Source: Methanobacterium alkalithermotolerans
GTDB lineage: Archaea > Methanobacteriota > Methanobacteria > Methanobacteriales > Methanobacteriaceae
DNA length: 64,000 nucleotides
Direction: 5' to 3'
NCBI RefSeq assembly: GCF_018141185.1
Contig: NZ_CP058560.1
Location: 1,718,001-1,782,000, forward strand
Each line of letters begins with the position of its first letter. The stretch's first letter is position 1. The notes below the pieces were generated by a model. The model did not search any database. It was not told the DNA's origin and saw nothing but the letters and a program-made list of their open reading frames with translations. The translations under genes and the position numbers were made by a program. Positions 18,467 through 26,885 of this stretch are shown in pieces.

Positions 18467-19237
18467 TTAAATTTCAAAATTACCTATCCGACCTTTAGTG
18501 GAGTAAATAATAAAGATTATTAAACCGATTCCAATTAAGGCAGGTATAATCAGATTAAGATAAATACAAATCCCGCTCCAGAAAAACATAATTAGCAGCA
18601 GGCTGGATGCCAGGGCTTCTGGCTTTTTTTCCCTTACCCGGGATCCCAGAAGACCCACAGCTATTAGAGATGCTAAAAATCCAGTTAAAACCCATCCTAT
18701 GAAGTTCATTAAAGGAACATCATAAAATATGCCCTGGTCTTTCCATACCCAGAATTGCAGGGCAACTGCTCCGGGATCCAAAACCAGATCAGTTATAACC
18801 ACTAAAATGGTGGATAATACTATTATGGATCCTAAACCCAATTTTTTATTTTTTATTTTTAATTCACTGGCCAGGTATAGACTACCAATAAAGAGAGGTA
18901 GCCAGGCAAAAGGCACGGTAAAAGGGGTGGTTCCAAATATTTTAGTCCCTATCAACTCATTATAATAAAATTCAGAATAGGGAATTCCGGTGAGAATGGC
19001 CAGGGTCTCCAAAACCAGGGCATAGGCACTCAATGCTGCAATCAAAGCTAAACCTTTCCTCCAACCTAACCACATCACCACTGCGGTAAAAGAGGGAATG
19101 GCCAGGGATATAATGAATATAACTGATATTATTGAAGTTTCCGGGCCAATTTCCACATTGGCCACAAAAAAAGCCGCAATTAAAAGGGCTATGGCCCAGA
19201 TATATATTATTTTACTGTAGTCTTTCAAATTAATCAC
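18467..19237 (-). CDS. cruF: CruF-like carotenoid hydratase (DUF422)
   Basis: This 256-residue, seven-helix membrane protein has the CruF/DUF422 hallmarks: ETLAILTGIPYSEFYYN, TTPFTVPFAWLP, DLVLDPGAVALQFWVW and FYDVPLMNFIGW. In haloarchaea CruF hydrates the ends of bisanhydrobacterioruberin to make bacterioruberin; bacterial members add 1,2-water to psi-ends of carotenoids. It is convergent with, and 40 bases from, the crtI-crtB-elongase run, and two bases downstream of the nitrilase gene, so the two minus-strand genes form an operon. Together these genes encode a full C50 route apart from a second desaturase. Confidence 0.82.
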   Translation of the reverse strand: MINLKDYSKIIYIWAIALLIAAFFVANVEIGPETSIISVIFIISLAIPSFTAVVMWLGWRKGLALIAALSAYALVLETLAILTGIPYSEFYYNELIGTKIFGTTPFTVPFAWLPLFIGSLYLASELKIKNKKLGLGSIIVLSTILVVITDLVLDPGAVALQFWVWKDQGIFYDVPLMNFIGWVLTGFLASLIAVGLLGSRVREKKPEALASSLLLIMFFWSGICIYLNLIIPALIGIGLIIFIIYSTKGRIGNFEI

Positions 19238-19239
19238 AT

Positions 19240-20073
19240 TTACAATTTTTCGGATAAAGAGTACACATCATCTCTACGATTACTTAAAACCGGTAGCTCT
19301 TTTCTGATTTTAGAGTTATCCTCTAAATTAATGGTGGAATATAAAATTTCTTCTTTCGACCCGGCTTCTTTTATTACTTCCCCCCAGGGATTACAAATCA
19401 GGGAATGACCATAGGCTACATAAGATGCATTCTCATTTCTAGCAGGTGATGCTGCCGCAATGAAAATTTGATTATCCAGGGCCCGGCTTCGAAGTAATGT
19501 TTTCCAATGGGCTGGCCCGGTGGTCAGATTAAATGCTCCAGGGTATATCAGTATATCTGCCCCTTTCAAGGCCATTAGTCGGGATAACTCTGGAAAACGA
19601 ATATCATAACATATGCCAATTCCCACTTTGCCTAAATCACTTTCTATAACAGTTATCTTTTCACCGGCAGTGAGGGTGTCGGATTCTTTAAAGAAAATTT
19701 TTCCAGGAACATCAATATCAAAAAGGTGCATTTTCCGATGAAAGCCCAGGATAGCCCCCTTAGCATTGAAAAAAAAGCTGGTATTATATATATTCCCCTG
19801 GGATAACTCCGGGATAGATCCGGCCACCAGATGTATTTGCTTATCACGGGAAATTTTTGCCATAGCATCTAAGGTGGGACTTTTAGAGGGGTTTTCTGCA
19901 TAATCTCTGAAACGGGAATTATCATAGGGGCAGTTGAACATTTCAGGCAAAATAATTAGCTTTGCACCCTCTTTACTGGCAGATGATATCATTTTTTTTG
20001 CTTTTTTTATATTGGCGGATTTATCATCCACCACTTCCATCTGCAAAAGTGCTAATTTAATTTCTTGAACCAT
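19240..20073 (-). CDS. carbon-nitrogen hydrolase (nitrilase superfamily, Nit2-like)
   Basis: This 277-residue enzyme carries the full Glu-Lys-Cys triad: LPEMFNCPY (Glu), HRKMHLFD (Lys) and GICYDIRFPELSR (Cys). The sequence around the Cys is close to omega-amidases of the Nit2 type, which hydrolyse alpha-ketoglutaramate or alpha-ketosuccinamate to the oxoacid and ammonia. It is a soluble cytosolic protein. It begins an operon with cruF (two-base gap). The link to carotenoids is only positional and may reflect shared transcription. No membrane segments are present. Confidence 0.85.
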   Translation of the reverse strand: MVQEIKLALLQMEVVDDKSANIKKAKKMISSASKEGAKLIILPEMFNCPYDNSRFRDYAENPSKSPTLDAMAKISRDKQIHLVAGSIPELSQGNIYNTSFFFNAKGAILGFHRKMHLFDIDVPGKIFFKESDTLTAGEKITVIESDLGKVGIGICYDIRFPELSRLMALKGADILIYPGAFNLTTGPAHWKTLLRSRALDNQIFIAAASPARNENASYVAYGHSLICNPWGEVIKEAGSKEEILYSTINLEDNSKIRKELPVLSNRRDDVYSLSEKL

Positions 20074-20112
20074 AGAAAGGGCCTCAAATATTTATTATCA
20101 ACTTCAAGTTCT

Positions 20113-20679
20113 TTATAAAGATAAAAGATGTTCTATTAGTATTTTAAAGCCAAGTAATATTAAAATTATACCACCCAGTATTTCTATTTTACTTTCAAAT
20201 AGATGTCCTATTTTTTTACCAGTATAAACTCCCAATAAAGACAATAAAAATGTAATAAGACCTATCATAACTATAGGAAACCATATGGACATACTTAAAA
20301 GGGCAAAGGTAACTCCCACGGCAAAAGCATCTATACTGGTGGCTATGGCCAGTACAAACAATTTTTTAAAAGAAAAGATGTTGCATTTTGGTTCTGCTTC
20401 TTCTTCCATTTTTAAACTTTCATAAATCATTTTAAATCCTATGGCCAAAAGCAATAAAAAAGCAACCCAGGGTGCTAGCTGGGAAATAATTAATTGGAGA
20501 CGTATACCTGCTATCCACCCTAAAACAGGCATAATGGCCTGAAATCCTCCAAAAAAAAGCGCAATCCATAGGGCCTGTTTGATTTTACAGACCTTCAAAG
20601 TTAATCCCCAGGTAATAGAAATACTAAAAGCATCCAGGGCTAAAGCAAATGATAAAATTATGATTGAAATCAAGTCCAT
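20113..20679 (-). CDS. mntP: MntP-type manganese efflux pump
   Basis: This 188-residue membrane protein has six helices and the internal duplication of MntP (former DUF204). The paired Asp motifs are LALDAFSISI in helix 1 and SIDAFAVGV in helix 4. The bacterial homologue exports manganese. No yybP-ykoY-type riboswitch was recognisable upstream. Transcription is on the minus strand from the 283-base gap at 20680-20962, which holds a small hairpin (ACTCC 20807-20811, GGAGT 20818-20822) of unknown meaning. Confidence 0.88.
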   Translation of the reverse strand: MDLISIIILSFALALDAFSISITWGLTLKVCKIKQALWIALFFGGFQAIMPVLGWIAGIRLQLIISQLAPWVAFLLLLAIGFKMIYESLKMEEEAEPKCNIFSFKKLFVLAIATSIDAFAVGVTFALLSMSIWFPIVMIGLITFLLSLLGVYTGKKIGHLFESKIEILGGIILILLGFKILIEHLLSL

Positions 20680-20962
20680 AAGTCACATAGTATTTTTATT
20701 CCATATAAATTAGTTTGGTGCTAACATTTCAACTAAAAGACAATGGGAGAAAAGTTTTTTTACCACTTGAACTCTTAAATCTCAAAAATATTTTATAAAA
20801 ACCATAACTCCTAATCCGGAGTAATTAAATGGATTTATTAGTTTATCAGTCTCTTTCTAAAAAAAATATTTAATAAACCTGAAAATAAATATTAAAAATG
20901 TAGTTGAATTTTTTTTAAATTAAAAAAATGAAACTTATTAAATTTTTAATGGAAAAGATTAT

Positions 20963-21811
20963 ATGAAATCTCCTGAAGAGGAAATAAAATCAATAGGATG
21001 TTTATTATCTGAAAATGGGTATCTAACTGACCATAATATTACTGTAACCGTTTTTTTATCTTTAAAACTTAAAAAACCCATACTGGTAGAAGGGCCCCCT
21101 GGGACGGGGAAAACTGAACTCTCCAAGGCAGTGGCACGCGCATTAAAAAGGGATTTTTTTAGAATTCAATGCTATGAAGGCATAACTTTTGAACAGATTG
21201 TTGGTGAATGGAATTACCAAAAACAACTTCTTCATCTGGAGATTTCTAGATTGAAAGAAGATAGTGAGGATGTTTTTCAAGACGAATTTTTTATTAAAAG
21301 ACCCTTACTTTCGGCTTTTGTTAATGCAAAACCTTCGGTTATATTAATTGATGAAATAGATAAGGCCGATGAAGAAGTGGAAAGCTTTCTTTTACAGGCC
21401 CTGGGAGAAAGACAGATAACGGTAAATGATCTGGGAACCTTTGAAATGGAAAATGAATTAATAGTATTTTTAACTTCCAACTCTCAGAGAAACTTACTGG
21501 ATGAAACCAAAGACCGTTGTTTATATTTATATATTGACTATCCCTCCCTGGAAAGAGAAATAGAAATTGTAACGGCACTTATGCCTGAAGCACCCCCTGC
21601 TCTTGTGGAAGCGGTGGTAAAAGCGGTTCAGAGAATAAGAAATTTCCCTCTGATTAAAAAACCATCGATACGTGCTACTGTGGACTGGGTTAAAACCATG
21701 GTGGCCCTGGGGCATGATGAACTACAAGAAGAATCATTCCAGGAAACGGTGGGAGTGGTGCTTAAAAACCAGGACGACAAAAAAAAGGTGGAAGATCATT
21801 TTTTCAAATAG
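20963..21811 (+). CDS. MoxR/CoxD-type AAA+ ATPase
   Basis: This 282-residue MoxR-family ATPase has Walker A VEGPPGTGKTELSKA, Walker B VILIDEIDKADEE and sensor 1 VFLTSNSQRN, followed by the helical lid. MoxR ATPases act with a VWA-domain protein as chaperones that insert cofactors or activate complexes. The next gene is such a VWA protein, 28 bases downstream, so the two form a standard MoxR-VWA pair closest to CoxD-CoxE. No carbon monoxide dehydrogenase or other obvious client gene is nearby, so the target is unknown. Confidence 0.87.
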   Translation: MKSPEEEIKSIGCLLSENGYLTDHNITVTVFLSLKLKKPILVEGPPGTGKTELSKAVARALKRDFFRIQCYEGITFEQIVGEWNYQKQLLHLEISRLKEDSEDVFQDEFFIKRPLLSAFVNAKPSVILIDEIDKADEEVESFLLQALGERQITVNDLGTFEMENELIVFLTSNSQRNLLDETKDRCLYLYIDYPSLEREIEIVTALMPEAPPALVEAVVKAVQRIRNFPLIKKPSIRATVDWVKTMVALGHDELQEESFQETVGVVLKNQDDKKKVEDHFFK

Positions 21812-21838
21812 AACCAGGAATAATGGGGTTGGATTTTT

Positions 21839-23023
21839 TTGAAGGTTCAAATGGAGGATGTGGCCCGCTTATCATCAAACCTGCGTAAAAAAGGGATCCT
21901 GGTCAGTATCAGAAGCACCCATAATGCCTTTTTAGCATCGCAGTTTTTCAGTGATATAAAAACTGCTGAAACGTATAACTATTTAAAAGAAGCCTTATCG
22001 GCGGTTTATGTGAAAAACAAAGACCAGCTAAAAGAATTTAATCAGGCTTTTGATGCTACATTCAAAGCTAAAGATGATTCTAAGATTATTAAATTAAAAA
22101 ATTCAACCTCTAAACCAAAAAAAAATAATGCCGGGGAAAAATTCAGCAATTATAAAATGGAACAGGATTCTTCAAACTTTAAAATGGATAGCAAAATTAA
22201 GCTTTCCTCAATAAATGAGGATAAAATTAATTACAATCCCCCTTTAGCTGATTATGAAGGCATAGATTTAAGAGAAAATTCCCTCATGGAAAGGGATATT
22301 AATGAACTGGACTTTTTTGAAGCAGAATTATTTGAACTATGCCAGAAATTGGGCCGTAAAATAGCTAATAAGAGGGCCAGGAGAAATAAACGCTCTAAAA
22401 CTAACCGGATAGATATAAGGAGGAGCATTCGAAAAAATTTGAAATATGGAGGGGTTTTAATTGAGCTGGAGAAGCGAAAACCCTACTTAAAAAAGAACCA
22501 GCACTTCTTTTTAAGTGATGTTAGCGGGTCCTGCGACTGGATAAGTAACTGGTTTTTCTGCATGGTTTATGCTGCTCAGAAATCATTTAACCAGTCCCGG
22601 TTTTTTGATTTTGATAATAAGTCCGTGGAAACTACCAGGGCTCTTTCTGAAAAAAACCTCATGGAGGGTTTCACCAGGGTACGAGAAATACGCCAGAAAA
22701 ATATAATGATGCATGGTACTTCCAATATGTACACTGCCTTTAATAGTTTTATTAAACAGGCCAATCTTAATCATAAATCCATAGTATTAATATTGACGGA
22801 CTGTCGTGATTGGGCTGGACCAAAAAAATTTAAAAAACCTTTAAGTGCAGATTTAATGGAACATATGTGCCGTATTTCTAAAAAAGTTATAATTTTAAAC
22901 CCTGAACCAAAAATTAAATGGAATGTGGTGGATAGTTGTGTTTCAGATTATGAGGATGCGGGAGCACAAATAATGGAGGTTAGAAACCTCAAACAACTGG
23001 CCCGATTGGTGGAACACATTTAG
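21839..23023 (+). CDS. CoxE-like von Willebrand factor A domain protein
   Basis: The protein has 394 residues. The N-terminal part is helical, the middle (about residues 85-160) is Lys/Asn/Ser-rich and probably disordered, and the C-terminal part is a VWA domain. Its MIDAS metal site is visible as FLSDVSGSCDW (D-x-S-x-S), with GTSNMY as the likely Thr/Ser loop and VLILTDCRDW as the final Asp. It pairs with the preceding MoxR ATPase. The start may be TTG at 21839, after a GGGGTTGG ribosome binding site, or ATG at 21851. The domain order matches CoxE of carbon monoxide dehydrogenase clusters. Confidence 0.82.
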   Translation: MKVQMEDVARLSSNLRKKGILVSIRSTHNAFLASQFFSDIKTAETYNYLKEALSAVYVKNKDQLKEFNQAFDATFKAKDDSKIIKLKNSTSKPKKNNAGEKFSNYKMEQDSSNFKMDSKIKLSSINEDKINYNPPLADYEGIDLRENSLMERDINELDFFEAELFELCQKLGRKIANKRARRNKRSKTNRIDIRRSIRKNLKYGGVLIELEKRKPYLKKNQHFFLSDVSGSCDWISNWFFCMVYAAQKSFNQSRFFDFDNKSVETTRALSEKNLMEGFTRVREIRQKNIMMHGTSNMYTAFNSFIKQANLNHKSIVLILTDCRDWAGPKKFKKPLSADLMEHMCRISKKVIILNPEPKIKWNVVDSCVSDYEDAGAQIMEVRNLKQLARLVEHI

Positions 23024-23036
23024 TTTAATTTATTGT

Positions 23037-23786
23037 TTAGAAAAAATCAAGGGTTACTTTTTTTTCTTCTTTTAATTCCTTGGGTGGTTCTAACGATTTA
23101 AATTCCAGCCCATCTTCTTCTAATAGTTCCAGAGCATCTTCAGTTATAGATGGAGCCACTATAATACCCCTGACCTGACCCTTATTATCTTCAAAATCTT
23201 TAAGATACCTTTTTAATTGTTTTACCGCATTAGTGCCGGCTTTTCTACTTTTTAATTCAAGTATCATCAGCTGACCATTCTCATCCTTTCCCAGAATATC
23301 AATGAATCCCTTGGAGGTGGAGTATTCCTTATCAGTGGGCCGGAAACCCTTTTCAATTAATTCTGGATGTTTCCAGATCATTTCTCCCATGTCCTTTTCA
23401 TGCCCGCATACTTCCAGTTCCTGAGAATCCCGACCCAGATAGTAAGATACCAGGTGCACATTTTTTATTTCTACTTCCAGATGTTCTGGAGGGGTTCTAC
23501 GCACACTCTCTAAAATAACAATTCCATTCTCCATCCTTACTTTAGAACGGGACTTAGGTGGCTGCCAGTTCACAGGATCCAGTTTACGGTCCTGGTGTAT
23601 TAAAAAGGAACCATCTGGTTTAATAATTATCATCCTTTCTCCTAATCCTAATTTACTCCGTGCTCGACCTTCATAAGTGGCCTGACAGCAGGCAAATAAG
23701 GTTATAACGGCCCTTTTTCTGAGTCCTTCATCGATAATCCTGAAACAATCAGATGGGGAAGGATTTTCCCGGGATATAAATTTCAT
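23037..23786 (-). CDS. nucS: endonuclease NucS (EndoMS)
   Basis: This 249-residue protein matches NucS throughout. The N-terminal domain contains YEGRARSKLGLGERMIIIKPDGSFLIH-type sequence (half-split here by conserved GLGER). The catalytic C-terminal domain has DILGKDENGQLMILELKSRK, giving the Asp and Glu-x-Lys active site of RecB-like nucleases. NucS cuts DNA at mismatches, giving double-strand breaks, and substitutes for MutSL in many archaea and actinobacteria. It is transcribed alone and is convergent with the CoxE-like gene (13-base gap). Confidence 0.92.
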   Translation of the reverse strand: MKFISRENPSPSDCFRIIDEGLRKRAVITLFACCQATYEGRARSKLGLGERMIIIKPDGSFLIHQDRKLDPVNWQPPKSRSKVRMENGIVILESVRRTPPEHLEVEIKNVHLVSYYLGRDSQELEVCGHEKDMGEMIWKHPELIEKGFRPTDKEYSTSKGFIDILGKDENGQLMILELKSRKAGTNAVKQLKRYLKDFEDNKGQVRGIIVAPSITEDALELLEEDGLEFKSLEPPKELKEEKKVTLDFF

Positions 23787-24102
23787 AGAACTAAGTTGAT
23801 TTTTTAGTATACATAACCATTTCGAATACCCCTGGACTTATAAAAATTCAAGAAAAAATTATATACAAAAATTTCAATTTTCTTCCCTTCCTGCCTCCCG
23901 GTGGATGCAATCAAGGGGAGGATGAATATCCTTAAGATGGATTTATGTACCACCTGCATCTAAATATGTTAGTACTTAATAGAACTCTAAAAATAATGAA
24001 TACATGGAATATAATTTTCATTAATAATTCTTCTAAGAAAACCCCTTAAAAATCATGGCAATTAATTAATCTTTATATTTAATCTTAAGAGCAGTTGATT
24101 AA
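23787..24102. other. divergent intergenic region with GC-rich hairpin
   Basis: This 316-base gap separates divergent nucS and the M48 protease gene. The protease probably uses CTTTATATTTA near 24070, giving almost no leader. An independent plus-strand TATA (TTATATAC, 23859-23866) points to a start near 23887. Just downstream is a GC-rich island with stem CCTCCC (23894-23899) pairing GGGAGG (23916-23921) and further short pairing segments up to 23960. A small RNA is possible, but no family was recognised. Confidence 0.35.
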
Positions 24103-25527
24103 ATGATAGATCCCCACGAATTTGATATCCAAACTGAGGTTGCCCCTGCATACTATAATCACATTTTAGATTTTATCTACAAATATTATCTTTTTCCCCA
24201 GCCTGATGCCTTTTGTGAAATAAAAAAAACTAAAAAGCAGGGAAAAAATTATCTTCATTTCATTTTCACCACCCCTGATAAAATGGGCCAAATAAAAGGA
24301 ACGGTGAAGTCCGGAGAAAAAATCAAGGTTAAATTAGTTAAGGAAGGTGAAATTTCTCCTGAAATTTTAGATAAACTGGCAGAAGATATCTTTATAGCAG
24401 TGCAAATATATGAAGAAAGTGTTCGCCAATCCACCATTTACCTGGCCTGGGTGGAAGGACAAAAAATTATTCCAGAAAAACCACCCACCCTGGGTAAAAA
24501 GACTTCAAAAAAGCTTTTTGGAAGTAATTTGCTGGTAGTCTACCTTATTTTTTTCGGAATAAACATAACCCTATTCCTTTTATTTGATTTATATCTGGCC
24601 GTTATTTTTATTATAGGCATACAACTGGCAATTGTGCTTTTATCTGATAAAATATTCATGAAAATGGCTGATTGGGAAATAACTCCTGAAAATCCAAATA
24701 TTCATATAATCCAGTACCAGCTTCCAGAAGATGAATATAAATTTTTTAAAAAAGCACTGGGAAAAAATGCACTTTTCCAAATAAAAAAGGAAATATATGA
24801 AAATACCCTGGCCCAGGGAATTCCTCCTAACTGTAAATTAGGGGAAGAAGTATTTTCTAAATATGGATTTCACTGTAAGCCTCTACAATCCAGCTACAAA
24901 GCAATAAATGTTTATGATATTGTAAAAGAAGCAGCAGAAAAATTTGATTTAAATGTGCCCCGGATTATTATAAACAATAATCTACTTCCTAATGCCGCTG
25001 CCACCGGACCCAGTCCTAAAAGAGGTCTGGTATTAATCACCACCGGACTTTTGGTACAGCTGAATGAAGAAGAAGTTTTAAGTGTTGTGGGGCATGAAAT
25101 GGGGCACCTGGTAGGCAGAGATCCTATAATATTATTTAGCTTAATATCTGGCGAATTTATTCTACGATTGACTGTTTTACTCCCTATCGTGATTATTAAT
25201 CCTATAATATACCTTATTGTGGCACTGGGAAGTATTTTCTTTGTGGCTAAATTCTTTGAAGCCCGGGCAGATCTTTTATCTGCCATGAAAATAGGTAAAC
25301 CCCAGGTACTGGCAGAGGCACTAAGAAAAATTGGCTACCAGAAACTACAATTTGAAAGAATGACTTCTCAACGTATTTCCAGCTGGGCAATATGGGATCC
25401 TCATCCTCCTATTTATTTCCGTATAAAAAGATTGGAAAATATGAAAAAACCAGATAAGATACAAAGTCCACTTATACAATCAGCCCGGGATGTTTTCAGT
25501 GGATTTAAGGATGTCTTTAAAAAATAA
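24103..25527 (+). CDS. M48 family membrane metallopeptidase (HtpX-like)
   Basis: The protein has 474 residues. About 135 residues of soluble N-terminal domain precede two hydrophobic helices (LLVVYLIFFGINITLFLLF and the next). The peptidase domain has the zinc motif HEMGH (first His at residue 331) and the downstream EARADLLSA helix giving the third ligand. A further hydrophobic hairpin follows HEMGH, as in HtpX/Ste24-type membrane proteases that degrade misfolded membrane proteins. The extra N-terminal domain is not part of HtpX and is unrecognised. It stands alone, convergent with the SnoaL-like gene. Confidence 0.85.
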   Translation: MIDPHEFDIQTEVAPAYYNHILDFIYKYYLFPQPDAFCEIKKTKKQGKNYLHFIFTTPDKMGQIKGTVKSGEKIKVKLVKEGEISPEILDKLAEDIFIAVQIYEESVRQSTIYLAWVEGQKIIPEKPPTLGKKTSKKLFGSNLLVVYLIFFGINITLFLLFDLYLAVIFIIGIQLAIVLLSDKIFMKMADWEITPENPNIHIIQYQLPEDEYKFFKKALGKNALFQIKKEIYENTLAQGIPPNCKLGEEVFSKYGFHCKPLQSSYKAINVYDIVKEAAEKFDLNVPRIIINNNLLPNAAATGPSPKRGLVLITTGLLVQLNEEEVLSVVGHEMGHLVGRDPIILFSLISGEFILRLTVLLPIVIINPIIYLIVALGSIFFVAKFFEARADLLSAMKIGKPQVLAEALRKIGYQKLQFERMTSQRISSWAIWDPHPPIYFRIKRLENMKKPDKIQSPLIQSARDVFSGFKDVFKK

Positions 25528-25539
25528 AAAAAATTATTT

Positions 25540-25977
25540 TTAAACCGGATAACTCTGACCTGCTTTTTGATTACTGGATGGTATTGAAAAGTGCAGATGA
25601 ACAATTAACCACTTATCTTCTCTTTTTTCCAGAATCATGCTTAAGCGACCCTTTAATATAACCTTTTCATCATCCACCACCACCTCCATATGCATGGTAC
25701 TACTACTCCAGGCCACGGGACCGGATGCTGAAATATTAAGGGACCCATAATCTATTTTTATTTCATCAGCCTGTTCTAAATCTCTTTTAAATCCTTTTTT
25801 TATTTCATCCCAACCCTGTACCCACTCATCTTCTCCAGCACCAATAAAAATTAAATCTTGATCTGGAGCACAAAGATTAAGAAGAGAATCCAGGTCTTTC
25901 TCCTGGTAAAATTTGGCATACAGATTTAAAACTTCTTTAACTTCTTTTTCAGTTACGGCATCTACTTTCATGGTCAC
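25540..25977 (-). CDS. SnoaL/NTF2-like protein (DUF4440 type)
   Basis: This 145-residue single-domain protein has the cone-like alpha+beta NTF2 fold signature: an N-terminal helix EVKEVLNLYAKFYQEKDLDSLL, then GADE/WVQGWDEIKKGF and a C-terminal strand EDKWLIVHLHFSIP. Family members (SnoaL-3/DUF4440) range from isomerases to subunits with no activity. Conserved catalytic residues cannot be assigned. It is a stand-alone gene on the minus strand. The W-L-I-V-H-x-H-x-S ending is typical of the family. Confidence 0.75.
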   Translation of the reverse strand: MTMKVDAVTEKEVKEVLNLYAKFYQEKDLDSLLNLCAPDQDLIFIGAGEDEWVQGWDEIKKGFKRDLEQADEIKIDYGSLNISASGPVAWSSSTMHMEVVVDDEKVILKGRLSMILEKREDKWLIVHLHFSIPSSNQKAGQSYPV

Positions 25978-26074
25978 ACCCCCTATTAATTATTATTATA
26001 TTGCCCATTAATTAATAAGTACATTTAGGATATTCAATCACTTTTTTTTAAAAAAAAATAATTAACCCGGGGAT

Positions 26075-26443
26075 CTAAATTGCATTTATAAGCTTTGATA
26101 AATCCAATTTTTCTATTTCCCGGCAGTCTTTAAGGCCATATCTCCGGCACAGGTAATCTAGATTTTCTTGATTTATTATATTTTCAAAATCAGTTGCTTT
26201 TTCTGATATATTGAATCGGGCTTTAATTTCTTCTAAAGCCAGTATAGACTCTTTTAATATTTCAGGGGCATCTTCTTTTTGAATTAATTTTTTTACCAGC
26301 AGATTACTATCCATCTTAGGGGAGGTAAGGCTATCTTCTAAACCATCTAAATAAAACTTCTTCATTAACCTTTCCTGGGAGATGTATTTGTAAATGATAA
26401 TTAACTTTTCCTGCAATTCTAAAGCTTCTTTACCGGTAAGCAT
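26075..26443 (-). CDS. hypothetical helical protein
   Basis: This 122-residue protein is not recognised. It is almost wholly helical by composition and rich in Lys, Glu, Leu and Ile, without membrane segments or signal peptide. It has a single Cys pair (C-R-R-Y-G-L-K-D-C) near the C-terminus. A GGAG site (AAAGGAGCC on the coding strand) precedes the ATG, supporting it as a real gene. No operon partner is evident; the ferredoxin gene is divergent. Confidence 0.6.
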   Translation of the reverse strand: MLTGKEALELQEKLIIIYKYISQERLMKKFYLDGLEDSLTSPKMDSNLLVKKLIQKEDAPEILKESILALEEIKARFNISEKATDFENIINQENLDYLCRRYGLKDCREIEKLDLSKLINAI

Positions 26444-26609
26444 TTAAATGGCTCCTTTAATATAAATTTTAAATTCTTGAGTTTCATTATGTTAGTTATG
26501 ATTTAAATGGAGATATTTATAAATTTTTCAAAAAAAACAGAGGGAATAAATTTAATTTTAATTAAATCCATAGATAAAAAAGAATTAGAATTATACCTGG
26601 TGAATATTC

Positions 26610-26849
26610 ATGACAAACTATAGAATAGAAATGGACCGAGCAATGTGCATATCCTGTGGCAGCTGTGTTGATTCCTGTCCAGATATATGGGAAATGGCTG
26701 CCGATGGACTATCCTCGATTAAAGATTCTGAAAATGAGGGAGATATTCAAAAAAAAGAAATACCAGAGCTGGGATGTAGTGTTGAAGCTGCTGAAAAATG
26801 TCCGGTAACATGTATTCACGTTTTTGAAGATGAAGTGGAACTTATTTAA
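26610..26849 (+). CDS. single-cluster [4Fe-4S] ferredoxin
   Basis: This 79-residue ferredoxin has one cluster motif CISCGSCVDSCP and a later CP (KCPVTC) that supplies the fourth ligand. The remaining Cys pair (in DSCPD and LGCSV) is positioned as the disulfide of Pyrococcus and Thermotoga ferredoxins. The second ligand is Cys rather than the Asp of Pyrococcus. It is an acidic cytosolic electron carrier, which suits oxidoreductases such as 2-oxoacid:ferredoxin oxidoreductases. It precedes the MetX-like gene by 36 bases. Confidence 0.88.
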   Translation: MTNYRIEMDRAMCISCGSCVDSCPDIWEMAADGLSSIKDSENEGDIQKKEIPELGCSVEAAEKCPVTCIHVFEDEVELI

Positions 26850-26885
26850 ATAAATTTTAATTTATATAGAATTTTAAGGGATAAA

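Noticed and set aside
20680..20962. Manganese riboswitch (yybP-ykoY) upstream of mntP
   Set aside because: The region lacks the characteristic paired helices and conserved loops; only one short hairpin is seen, on the other strand's leader.
23787..24102. Riboswitch (fluoride or similar) in the gap between nucS and the protease
   Set aside because: The conserved nucleotides of known riboswitches are not present; only a simple stem-loop can be supported.
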